From Nematostella vectensis (lineage: Eukaryota; Cnidaria; Anthozoa; Actiniaria; Edwardsiidae): a stretch of 64,000 nucleotides of DNA. Each line of letters starts with the position of its first letter. The stretch's first letter is position 1. A model generated the notes under the pieces. It saw nothing but the letters and a program-made list of their open reading frames with translations, was not told where the DNA came from and did no database searches. The stretch spans positions 15,248,494 through 15,312,493 of the forward strand of contig NC_064040.1 of NCBI RefSeq assembly GCF_932526225.1, written 5' to 3'. Position numbers and translations under genes: made by a program. Shown piece by piece: positions 60,801 to 64,000 of this stretch.

Positions 60801-63800
60801 ATTTTGTAGCAAACTTCCAATACCTTCGCAAAGTTGTTTACATTTTTTTAGGCGCACGGTGACAGCTAAATGTCAAATCATTTGACAGAAAAGAAACCTG
60901 ATTGGCTGGTAGGGAATCCCATAAATTGATGTTAGCCGTGATTGGCCCACTTCTTTCCGGGCAGTGATATGGTTTCCTCAATTGATGAAAATTCTCTACA
61001 ACTCGACACAACTTGAAAATGGCGAGATTTAATCGGAAAAAAGTACCAAATTGGATAGTTCAACTTGGCCAATTCTAGATGAATAGTTGGTCTATAAATT
61101 CAGCTGAAAATATTAAGGAAAAACATCGTTTTGGGTATCAATTATCGAATCAAAAGTAATTCCCGGTAAGTTAACGGGAACTCTTGAGCTCCCGTAAGTT
61201 ACCGGGGCGAGTTACCGGGATTTTTTCCGGGCCCGACAATAACGGGCGTTTTGAGAAACACCCGTAAAGTTTATCGGGGGCTTACCGGGTGACTTTCCGT
61301 GTTTCCGGGTTTATCGGAAACACGGAAACACGGAACACGGACTTTTGAGAAACTACCCCCTGATCGCACCTTTTTCTGCACCTCTTTCTCTCAAATCCTT
61401 CTCAATCCTTCTCTCGCTCTGTTGAAATACTTACTCTGACAACCTTCCCTTCAGGGTTGTAAACCTTATGGGTGAAAAGGGGACTTATGCTTGGCTGGCA
61501 CAGTCCCAGTCAAAGAATTACTCCTGTCTAGAACTTTCTAGTCTTCCAATTAAAACAGCTCATATAGTCGTAATTTCCACCCAACCTGCTAATTCCTTCA
61601 TTCCACTCTCTACACCATTAATTTCAATGAAAGAAAAAAAAATTTAAGCTGACTACTATTCCTGAATATAAACCGATTACGGATAGGAGGAATGTGTGGC
61701 ATCAAACATCAAATTTGTGTCAGAAAAACATTTGTTTGTTTCCTTACTGTGAGTAAATACATTGTATGAATCAATGTGTTCTATCACGTATCTCCGCAGA
61801 AACACGGTGGTAGGGCTTGATCACGTGGACTGCCCGGCGGATATGAGGGTGTGGCCGCAGTTCCATAATGGCGTCGCCGCAGGGCTTAAGATCGCCCCTG
61901 GGATCTCACAGGTGTGGTATTTGGATGACTTTTGCAGAGCAAAAAATGGCACCAAATTTTTTAGTTCTCAATATATAAGCTCAAATTTCCGCATACAAGG
62001 AGTTCCTCTGACCAAAAGCTTAATTCCAAATTTTAAAGAAATTTGAAAGATAAGAAATTTAGATATTAGGGAGCAAAGTTGGCTTAATTTCTGATCAGAG
62101 TCCGACTTCTCCCTTAAAACGAGAAGAATTCATTCTTTGAACATTTGAAAATTGAACTTCAAGCCTCATATCTCGAAGACGAATCCATTAGAAAAAAACA
62201 TAACAAGGAACCTCTATGCAAAAATTCAAGTTTACCGAAGTTAGCCAGACCTTATTTTTCGGAAAACTTGCCATTTGTTTGCTTATTTGACCGCCTCACT
62301 ATTAGAGACTACCTGTTACTCGAAGAATATGTCGGGATGTATTCCTTGCGGTACGACATTAACTTTGCATGTTCATATTTGTAGATCGATAGCACATGGA
62401 TCGTTTATAACAAGCCCAAAGAATTGACCAATGAGCATGCTGGGTTCTTGATGGCGCTAGGTCTAAATGGACACCTTGGTAACCTCTCCTATATGAATCT
62501 CCACGACTACCTTTGCAAGGTAATCACTTCTATATGAATCTCCACGACTTCCTTTGCAAGGTAATCTCTTCTATATGAATCTCCACGACTTCCTTTGCAA
62601 GGTAACCTCTCCTATATGAATCTCTACGACTACCTTTGCAAGGTAACCTCTCCTATATGAATCTCCACGACTACCTTTGCAAGGTAATCACTTCTATATG
62701 AATCTCCACGACTACCTTTGCAAGGTAATCTCTTCTATATGAATCTCCACGACTTCCTTTGCAAGGTAACCTCTCCTATATGAATCTCTACGACTACCTT
62801 TGCAAGGTAACCTCTCCTATATGAATCTCCACGACTACCTTTGCAAGGTAACCTCTCCTATATGAATCTCTACGACTTCCCTTGCAAGGTAACCTCTCCT
62901 ATATGAATCTCCACGACTGCCTTTGCAAGGTAACCTCTCCTATATGAATCTCCACAACTACCTTTGCAAGGTAACCTCTCCTATATGAATCTCCACGACT
63001 ACCTTTGCAAGGTAACCTCTCCTATATGAATCTCCACGACTACCTTTGCAAGGTAACCTCTCCTATATGAATCTCCACGACTTCCTTTGCAAGGTAACCT
63101 CTCCTATATGAATCTCCACGACTACCTTTGCAAGGTAACCTCTCCTATATGAATCTCCACGACTACCTTTGCAAGGTAACCTCTCCTAAATGAATCTCCA
63201 CGACTACCTTTGCGAGGTAACCTCTCCTATATGAATCTCCACGACTACCTTTGCAAGGTAACCTCTCCTATATGAATCTCCACGACTACCTTTGCAAGGT
63301 AACCTCTCCTATATGAATCTCCACGACTTCCTTTGCAAGGTAACCTCTCCTATATGAATCTCCACGACTTCCTTTGCAAGGTAACCTCTCCTATATGAAT
63401 CTCCACGACTACCTTTGCAAGGTAACCTCTCCTATATGAATCTCCACAACTACCTTTGCAATGTGTTATATGACTCATACATGAACCCGACACTTCGTTT
63501 CCAATGTTAGACAAATAGGCACGCAAAGCATACATGTGGCTACGTGAACCATATACGAGTCCTCCACTACCTTGTAGTATTGTCATGAACTATGCATGAA
63601 CACCACACTACCTTTGAAATTGTTACAAATAGACAGGCAAAGATTAATGTGGTCACATGAACCATAGAAAAAAAACCCACTACCGTTGCAATGTGTAACA
63701 AATAGGCACGCAAAGAATACGGCTATACGAGCTATGTATGAATCCCACACTATGTGACAAATAGGCACGCAGAGGGTACATGTGGCTACATGAACCATAC

Positions 63801-64000
63801 ATGATGAATTCCCCCACTACCTTTGCAACGTTCGACAAATAAGCACGCCAAGCATACATGTGGTTTCATGAACCACACATGAATCCAGCACCCTTGCAAT
63901 GTGAGACAAATAGGCTCGCTAAGCATGCATGTGGCTACATTTACCATGCATGAACCCCCACAAAATTAAGTTTCGTTCAATTATTATGCTCTTTAGGGTC
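27672..64000 (+). CDS. ANAPC1: Anaphase-promoting complex subunit 1, 34 exons seen, 3' end beyond window
   Basis: APC1 is the largest scaffold of the APC/C ubiquitin ligase that drives mitotic exit in the nucleus and cytoplasm. The visible exons encode about 1,120 residues; human APC1 is about 1,940 as I recall. Order seen: N-terminal VPFVPYGRDYYRAHPFG; WD40-like segments (LYVRGNTVVWSQG, PTLFSLLHPLDEP, LNVLYATEKPPVVMMYDSL); a Ser/Pro-rich loop (exons 8-9) equivalent to the CDK-phosphorylated '300s' loop; a middle domain (DWEYLLNSDYHQ-like WEWLLSSDYHQ, LPSVLFTLHLVYE, RYTYHYYRDYPVLV, TTEPPSIHNWL); then EDLRVQEVRRLLQSARP, MALSVGRGMFTLAT, LTGRAPPR, and the first PC-repeat elements FHNGVAAGLKIAP and HAGFLMALGLNGHL. 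The start ACCATGG is a good Kozak context. Phases agree across all junctions except around the intron after exon 23, where a short linking exon is unresolved. Six introns contain large tandem arrays, most starting at the donor. An antisense GPCR lies in the intron after exon 27. Confidence 0.95.
27948..28016 (+). CDS. ANAPC1: ANAPC1 exon 2
   Basis: SEKWKIYSSSRNDGLGGDVC EEE, phase 0, donor GAG|GTATAT. Confidence 0.85.
28465..28612 (+). CDS. ANAPC1: ANAPC1 exon 3
   Basis: LYVRGNTVVWSQGAAQDSWV then PVKTFTVNSEVVEAIWCKFS; ends in phase 1. It matches the vertebrate LYVAGNMVIWSKG region. Confidence 0.93.
29048..29139 (+). CDS. ANAPC1: ANAPC1 exon 4
   Basis: ELQKCLCVFEKEYLNVFGED then GLTHVASLPFL, with the first codon split. 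The donor is TTG|GTAAGA. Confidence 0.88.
29281..29560. repeat. 140-bp tandem duplication in ANAPC1 intron 4
   Basis: Two near-identical copies, for example ATAACTCCTT at 29291 and 29431, each ending TTTTGTGTCTGACAATTGATG TT. Confidence 0.9.
29688..29824. mobile_element. Short dispersed repeat in ANAPC1 intron 4
   Basis: Bounded by GCCCATAGCCAGGATTTTGA on the left and CCACTGGCTACTGGCC on the right, with a poly(C) run of about 21 at 29787-29806. It resembles the GTAGCCAGGATTTT ends of the elements at 13.2 and 26.8 kb. Confidence 0.5.
30078..30157 (+). CDS. ANAPC1: ANAPC1 exon 5
   Basis: VNNVWAIPGGLMLERAVTPS ELAGQK plus a split Arg. Aligns with VANVWPTKYGLLFER of vertebrates. Confidence 0.9.
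31200..32030. repeat. Degenerate inverted array (GCCCGCTAGC motif)
   Basis: The left part (31217-31370) has repeated GCCCGCTAGC, GCCCGCTAAA and GCCCGCTTAA. The right part (31620-32000) has the inverse-type words GCTAGCGGGC, GCTAGCTGGCATTG and AAGCAGGCATTAAGC at roughly 30-bp spacing. It lies in ANAPC1 intron 5 and has no protein match. Confidence 0.6.
32216..32286 (+). CDS. ANAPC1: ANAPC1 exon 6
   Basis: EVPTLFSLLHPLDEPRPVTS HAH after a split Arg. The acceptor is TTTCTGCAG and the donor ATG|GTAACG. Confidence 0.9.
32658..32788 (+). CDS. ANAPC1: ANAPC1 exon 7
   Basis: KVSYICDPTLNVLYATEKPP then VVMMYDSLLGLHSLWLLSDA VQE. The donor is GAG|GTGAGT. Confidence 0.93.
33364..33613 (+). CDS. ANAPC1: ANAPC1 exon 8 (Ser/Pro-rich regulatory loop)
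   Basis: Begins DVPQSPRTPQLYPDQ and is dense in SP/TP dipeptides (SPRTP, HTPS, TPTHSP, YTPSP, QSPV, MSPA, RSPF). This is the position of the vertebrate APC1 loop whose CDK phosphorylation opens the CDC20 site. Donor TTG|GTGAGT. Confidence 0.9.
33640..33885. repeat. CAT/AAT simple-repeat tract in intron 8
   Basis: Irregular copies of GCACCATTATCATCATAATC with ATTGTTATTGTTGCC. Confidence 0.75.
34130..34283 (+). CDS. ANAPC1: ANAPC1 exon 9
   Basis: SPLMMNARSPAVFRSPPGGG then ARDESYLEGFEPLAPEICLR HTWQEAPTAV. The EICLRHTW part matches vertebrate ELCIDHLW. Confidence 0.92.
34660..34785. mobile_element. Dispersed short repeat in ANAPC1 intron 9
   Basis: TTTTGGGGGCACAGCCACAC CCCTACTGGTCA at about 34680-34711 matches the elements near 9075 and, inverted, 19150. 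The ends are unclear. Confidence 0.5.
34806..34904 (+). CDS. ANAPC1: ANAPC1 exon 10
   Basis: HGAKGKASKVLLTSDMFGNI then YVCYLVKHTNRL, matching the vertebrate ASKVFITSDLCG region. Acceptor TTGTTCCCAG. Confidence 0.92.
35238..35328 (+). CDS. ANAPC1: ANAPC1 exon 11
   Basis: LLKLLSNEDSKQLIVVPAED IPAKDVVEIK; contains the conserved IPAKD. Confidence 0.92.
35611..35676 (+). CDS. ANAPC1: ANAPC1 exon 12
   Basis: ELNMMLVLGMDSSLILYSGQ IK, phase 0, donor AAG|GTACAG. Confidence 0.92.
36167..36238 (+). CDS. ANAPC1: ANAPC1 exon 13
   Basis: ACVVHLPNIAGMASVATTDP IIDE, phase 0, acceptor CGCTTGCAG. Confidence 0.9.
36561..36618 (+). CDS. ANAPC1: ANAPC1 exon 14
   Basis: VMLLSPPATDRSKKPANIQ, phase 0 to 1; matches the vertebrate VVLLSPVPELR segment. 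Confidence 0.9.
36694..36764 (+). CDS. ANAPC1: ANAPC1 exon 15
   Basis: SSSSDPGFEVDALQDPVPFG CNL after a split Ala. Donor CTG|GTAAGT. The intron before it is only 75 nt. Confidence 0.83.
36993..37053 (+). CDS. ANAPC1: ANAPC1 exon 16
   Basis: MSARGTSYRLLLPKLCENPT, ending in phase 1 at ACAG|GTGCGA. Confidence 0.87.
37531..37742 (+). CDS. ANAPC1: ANAPC1 exon 17
   Basis: LRCINALKCLLPASAASQLV through FVSCLQRMLGYRETPFEDPD EQ. Ends GATCCGGATGAGCAG|GTAAAC. The last 15 nt and the donor are copied in the array that follows. Confidence 0.93.
37728..38160. repeat. About 31-bp array carrying exon 17 end plus donor, 13 units
   Basis: After the true donor at 37743, units of 30-32 bp follow with the form GTAAATGTTTCCTGATGTCC CGGATGAACAG. 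The unit end CCGGATGAACAG matches the exon end CCGGATGAGCAG, so each unit ends in an exon-like sequence followed by GTAAAT. A six-unit block (37866 and 38052) is repeated at 186 bp. Read-through at the true donor meets TGA within six codons. Confidence 0.93.
38445..38507 (+). CDS. ANAPC1: ANAPC1 exon 18
   Basis: MKSDSPAAKKSRTDQELEGD A, phase 0, donor GCA|GTGAGT. Matches vertebrate APKKARPSETGSDDD. Confidence 0.9.
38920..39029 (+). CDS. ANAPC1: ANAPC1 exon 19
   Basis: AWEWLLSSDYHQHMQSDMRG then QFQSIQTSASTLSQST and a split Arg. Matches DWEYLLNSDYHQ. Confidence 0.95.
39543..39612 (+). CDS. ANAPC1: ANAPC1 exon 20
   Basis: LEHTDALLNHLPSVLFTLHL VYE; matches the vertebrate HIPAIFFVLHLVYEE region. 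Confidence 0.95.
39753..39823 (+). CDS. ANAPC1: ANAPC1 exon 21
   Basis: DLKLDIFSRKDQQVLCHFLC KLS plus a split Arg. Acceptor TTTGTTCCAATAG. Confidence 0.92.
40128..40222 (+). CDS. ANAPC1: ANAPC1 exon 22
   Basis: DLGWERYTYHYYRDYPVLVQ SPYTEPTGQLK, phase 1 at AAAG|GTATGA. Matches LGPYVDHYYRDYPTLV. A 40-bp array begins directly at this donor. Confidence 0.95.
40223..42411. repeat. 40-bp minisatellite, about 50 copies, filling ANAPC1 intron 22
   Basis: The unit is GTGCTAGAACTTGCCACTCA TCCTGTAACTCTTGACTAAG. A partial unit (CTTGTAACTCTTGACTAAG) begins 12 nt into the intron. Each unit junction reads TAAG|GTGC, a weak donor-like word. The array is interrupted at 40364-40527 by a non-repeat block that is copied again at 42418-42581. 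Confidence 0.96.
40364..40527. repeat. 164-bp direct repeat, left copy
   Basis: CTGTTGCTGTTTCCTGGGTT through AAATAAACATTAA. It is nearly identical to 42418-42581 and equal in length, so the two copies bracket most of the 40-bp array. Confidence 0.93.
42418..42581. repeat. 164-bp direct repeat, right copy
   Basis: CTGTTGTTGTTTCCTGGGTT through AAATAAACATTAA; second copy of the block at 40364. Confidence 0.93.
42814..42905 (+). CDS. ANAPC1: ANAPC1 exon 23
   Basis: RLKALKVPDFVTTEPPSIHN then WLVACLRGDM after a split Asp. Matches SFFTSEPPSIYQWVSSCLKG. I end it at ATG|GTTAGT (phase 0). An alternative donor G|GTAAGT at 42940 would add 11 codons and end in phase 1. Confidence 0.88.
43126..50539. repeat. 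17-bp minisatellite, about 436 copies, AG-free on + strand
   Basis: The unit ACTATACTTTCTCCTTC (variants CCGTC, CCATCGC, CCTTCACC) repeats every 17 bp for about 7.4 kb. The unit and the variants I read contain no AG, and two plus-strand frames stay open throughout, giving false ORFs of about 2,500 codons. Marker variants recur (CTCCTCGGCACTATAC at 44269 and 46709, and again just before the end near 50526), pointing to block duplications of about 2.4 kb. The last unit becomes CACTATAGTTTCTTTCAG, the 3' splice site of the next exon. Confidence 0.97.
50550..50596 (+). CDS. ANAPC1: ANAPC1 exon 24 (tentative)
   Basis: PSRSSKLQEFILGLI, resembling vertebrate ERSRLVVLSIALYIL. Acceptor TTTCTTTCAG, donor ATTG|GTGTAA. 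The phase into exon 25 fits, but the entry phase (2) does not match exon 23 (0), so either a short linking exon is missing, or the acceptor is CTATAG at 50539 with donor 42940. The following intron would be only 41 nt, unusually short. Confidence 0.55.
50638..50694 (+). CDS. ANAPC1: ANAPC1 exon 25
   Basis: KTISSHKKRVPTDFSYNH after a split Glu; ends in phase 1 at CATG|GTGAGT. Acceptor TTCTTTTTTCGCCAG. Little sequence conservation is expected in this loop. Confidence 0.75.
51573..51615 (+). CDS. ANAPC1: ANAPC1 exon 26
   Basis: KEKRNSLPNIKLM between split Gly and Ser codons. Donor GATGAG|GTATGG. Phases fit both neighbours. Confidence 0.8.
51690..51736 (+). CDS. ANAPC1: ANAPC1 exon 27
   Basis: CQSSAERVIMFMAGQ between split codons. 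Matches vertebrate VSSLAERLVVWMTNVG. Donor CAGG|GTAAGT. Confidence 0.88.
51828..51934. repeat. 53-bp tandem duplication in ANAPC1 intron 27
   Basis: TCTGATAATTAATGAATGAT begins at 51828 and 51881; the two copies differ by one base. Confidence 0.93.
52233..53685. repeat. 65-bp minisatellite, about 22 copies
   Basis: The unit is GCAACCGATCCTTATGTGGT TTCCATATGATCGCACATGA TCGTAGGTAACTTTACCGTA plus CGTCT (or AGTTT). GCAACC falls at 52268 and 52333, a 65-bp period. It lies in ANAPC1 intron 27 and ends about 70 bp from the stop codon of the antisense GPCR. Short minus-strand ORFs in it (for example 53059-53247) are repeat artefacts. Confidence 0.95.
53755..54729 (-). CDS. Class A (rhodopsin-like) G-protein-coupled receptor, intronless, orphan
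   Basis: The product is 324 aa in one exon with seven hydrophobic segments: TM1 ILNALVLVSIW, TM2 LLGNLALSDFAVG (conserved LxxxD), a Cys before TM3 (HTYCDVATLYG), TM3 end VAVDRFLALHLHLRY (DRF in place of DRY), TM4 around CAVNWLFAVLSGVWWIIFG, TM5 ILCCVMGICAIIIMASY, TM6 YIYFAFVLCYIPCFAAF (CYxP instead of CWxP), TM7 LMNSGINPAIYCWKMKELR (NPxxY). Such single-exon receptors are numerous in cnidarians and loosely resemble the melanocortin/adenosine/histamine-type branch; the ligand cannot be assigned. It is nested antisense in ANAPC1 intron 27. A tandem array abuts its 3' end. Confidence 0.9.
   Translation of the reverse strand: MPYYNFSCYHFTKWVEEDQITQTEFAIIAVLNGVTILPAIILNALVLVSIWRTPALHTPAMVLLGNLALSDFAVGIIAQPVLAAWTALELRASERPHTYCDVATLYGITSTGLGAVSLFSITAVAVDRFLALHLHLRYKAIVTIKKAIVVCAVNWLFAVLSGVWWIIFGVNSFNVILCCVMGICAIIIMASYVNICNVVQKHRNQIQVVPAETSCIESCVPNVSSNIKYRKSVRTSLYIYFAFVLCYIPCFAAFLYYGITADNSRSGFFVKVTTTIVLMNSGINPAIYCWKMKELRCAVRSSAHLLGIFFLGSTLLIMKQKGWM
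55690..55780. repeat. 18-bp AT-rich tandem repeat
   Basis: ATATAGATATTCTACTAT is repeated about 5 times. Confidence 0.9.
55855..56175. mobile_element. Inverted-repeat element, arms of about 70 bp
   Basis: Left arm ATACCTATTTCAAAAAAGGT TGTCAGTGCAAATGGCGAAT GGCA with AAATGGCAGTTCTA; right arm TAGAACTGCCATTTGCCAAT CGCC with CGCACTGACAACGTTTTTTG AAATAGGTGTAT. It looks like a non-autonomous foldback or MITE insertion in ANAPC1 intron 27. Confidence 0.8.
56180..58050. other. Rest of ANAPC1 intron 27
   Basis: AT-rich sequence with a poly(G) run at about 57722-57740 and a short GC-rich hairpin (GGGGTGCGTTCGCACCCC, about 57931-57948) typical of a dispersed element. I see no exon or RNA gene. Confidence 0.45.
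58051..58173 (+). CDS. ANAPC1: ANAPC1 exon 28
   Basis: VTATDLDRLPIGVGLPLREA then IHMCTRNPPFNLSQEAFSLI. Matches LRDLETLPFGIALPIRDAIY. Acceptor ATGCTTGCAG. Confidence 0.95.
58320..58390 (+). CDS. ANAPC1: ANAPC1 exon 29
   Basis: REDLAAQASARDKEILPQHG PLS; matches IGRQDLSKQA. Donor AGT|GTACGT. Confidence 0.88.
58515..58568 (+). CDS. ANAPC1: ANAPC1 exon 30
   Basis: KTALKEGDIDDGMEFSDE, phase 0; corresponds to the acidic EEEDDGMNDM segment. Confidence 0.88.
58828..58934 (+). CDS. ANAPC1: ANAPC1 exon 31
   Basis: IMKLRFGEDLRVQEVRRLLQ SARPAQVRLVQKPEV plus a split Arg. Matches SEDLRVQDVRRLLQSAHPVR. Its last 48 nt, with the donor TCAG|GTAAGG, are tandemly repeated downstream. Confidence 0.95.
58887..59365. 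repeat. 53-bp array of exon 31 end plus donor, 9 units including the exonic one
   Basis: The unit GTCTGCTCGACCTGCACAGG TCAGACTAGTGCAGAAACCT GAAGTCAG|GTAAG recurs with donors at 58935, 58988, 59041 (mutated TCAT|GTAAG), 59094, 59147, 59200, 59253, 59306 and 59359. About 48 of the 53 bases are coding sequence from exon 31. Copies are almost identical. Passing the first donor meets TAA at once (GTC AGG TAA). Confidence 0.97.
59739..59906 (+). CDS. ANAPC1: ANAPC1 exon 32
   Basis: DHDFIQEQETKLLLMCKRVM then ALSVGRGMFTLATSRPILTE TLPIPTLELTGRAPP. Matches DHEFIEEKENRLLQLCQRTM and the GRGMFTLF segment. Donor CCCAG|GTGGGT. Confidence 0.96.
59881..60490. repeat. 138-bp array carrying exon 32 end plus donor, 5 units
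   Basis: Units start GAGCTCACAGGCAGGGCTCC GCCCAG|GTGGGTAA at 59881, 60019, 60157 and 60304, and decayed at about 60452. The first 26 nt are exon 32 coding sequence and the rest is intron, with GGGGGGAGGGGAGGAGG stretches. The 229-aa minus-strand ORF across it is a repeat artefact. Read-through meets TAA after six codons. Confidence 0.95.
60497..61369. mobile_element. DNA-element-like insertion with inverted CCGGG-rich ends
   Basis: Starts TGGGGGTCTTTTCTCAAAAC and ends TTTTGAGAAACTACCCCC. The subterminal regions are rich in inverted ACCGGG/CCCGGT words (TAATTACCGGGCCCGTTAGG, GGGCGAGGAAGAGCGTTTCT CAAA; CCGTAAGTTACCGGGGC, ACGGGCGTTTTGAGAAACAC). No transposase is visible, so I read it as non-autonomous. 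It lies in ANAPC1 intron 32. Confidence 0.7.
61800..61911 (+). CDS. ANAPC1: ANAPC1 exon 33
   Basis: NTVVGLDHVDCPADMRVWPQ then FHNGVAAGLKIAPGISQ. The FHNGVAAGLKIAP core is identical to vertebrates as I recall. Donor CACAG|GTGTGG. Confidence 0.96.
62385..62519 (+). CDS. ANAPC1: ANAPC1 exon 34
   Basis: IDSTWIVYNKPKELTNEHAG FLMALGLNGHLGNLSYMNLH DYLCK. Matches IDSAWIVYNKPKHAELANEY AGFLMALGLNGHL. It is the start of the PC-repeat region. The last 41 nt (from GTAACC at 62479) are the repeat unit of the array that follows. Confidence 0.95.
62479..63462. repeat. 41-bp array made wholly of exon 34 end, 24 copies
   Basis: The unit GTAACCTCTCCTATATGAAT CTCCACGACTACCTTTGCAA G is in-frame coding sequence (NLSYMNLHDYLCK) in its first copy, 62479-62519. 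It then recurs 23 times at exactly 41-bp spacing to 63462. Every unit junction reads GCAAG|GTAAC or GTAAT, a good donor. Since 41 is not a multiple of three, later copies shift frame and meet TGA (ATATGA). Confidence 0.97.
63463..64000. repeat. Degenerate longer-period repeat after the 41-bp array
   Basis: Repeats of roughly 80-110 bp with GACAAATAGGCACGCAAAGC, ATACATGTGGCTACATGAAC and CCCACTACCTTTGCAATGT. The last words resemble the 41-bp unit end, so this may be an older, decayed extension of the same array. It is cut by the window edge. Confidence 0.7.

Overview
The window is nuclear DNA from an animal, most likely an anthozoan cnidarian such as a Nematostella-type sea anemone. The protein-coding genes are animal orthologues split into many short exons with GT-AG introns. 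Short dispersed repeats ending in ...GGCGTAGCCAGGATTTTTA are present, along with remnants of a LINE. The exact species is an inference. No bacterial signals such as operons or ribosome binding sites are present.

Layout. 1-9 kb is almost pure tandem repeat: 51-bp, 45-bp and 23-bp arrays and a 6.7-kb array of a 62-bp unit. 9.2-9.9 kb (-) is a frameshifted unidentified coding stretch. 11.26-16.06 kb (-) is a complete eight-exon maleylacetoacetate isomerase / glutathione S-transferase zeta gene (GSTZ1). 17.3-19.8 kb (+) is a mitochondrial carrier closest to SLC25A48, lacking only its first exon, followed at once by a 1.1-kb 32-bp array. 22.06-23.26 kb (-) is a three-exon Rho GTPase of the RhoU/RhoV type. 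24.4-26.1 kb (-) is a decayed LINE ORF2. From 27.67 kb to the right edge (+) runs ANAPC1, the scaffold subunit of the anaphase-promoting complex. I placed 34 exons with consistent phases, covering about 1,120 residues; the 3' part lies beyond the window. A single-exon class A GPCR lies antisense inside an ANAPC1 intron at 53.8-54.7 kb.

The most unusual feature is the structure of the ANAPC1 introns. In four introns (after exons 17, 31, 32 and 34) a minisatellite starts exactly at the 5' splice site. Each repeat unit there contains a copy of the end of the preceding coding exon joined to a GT donor, so the true donor is followed by 4 to 23 decoy donors. A fifth array (40-bp unit, after exon 22) also starts at its donor but carries no exon copy. 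The intron after exon 23 is filled by about 7.4 kb of a 17-bp pyrimidine-rich unit. That unit contains no AG dinucleotide, and the array runs directly into the 3' splice site of the next exon. GSTZ1 shows a related event: its terminal exon end and the start of its 3' UTR are tandemly duplicated. Roughly a third of the window is tandem repeat, and the two largest arrays carry internal duplications of 2-3 kb.

The genes do not form a pathway. They are neighbouring housekeeping genes: tyrosine catabolism (GSTZ1), mitochondrial transport (SLC25), cytoskeletal signalling (Rho), cell-cycle ubiquitin ligase (ANAPC1) and a receptor. All exon boundaries are predictions from splice signals, reading phase and recalled family sequence; no transcript data were available.
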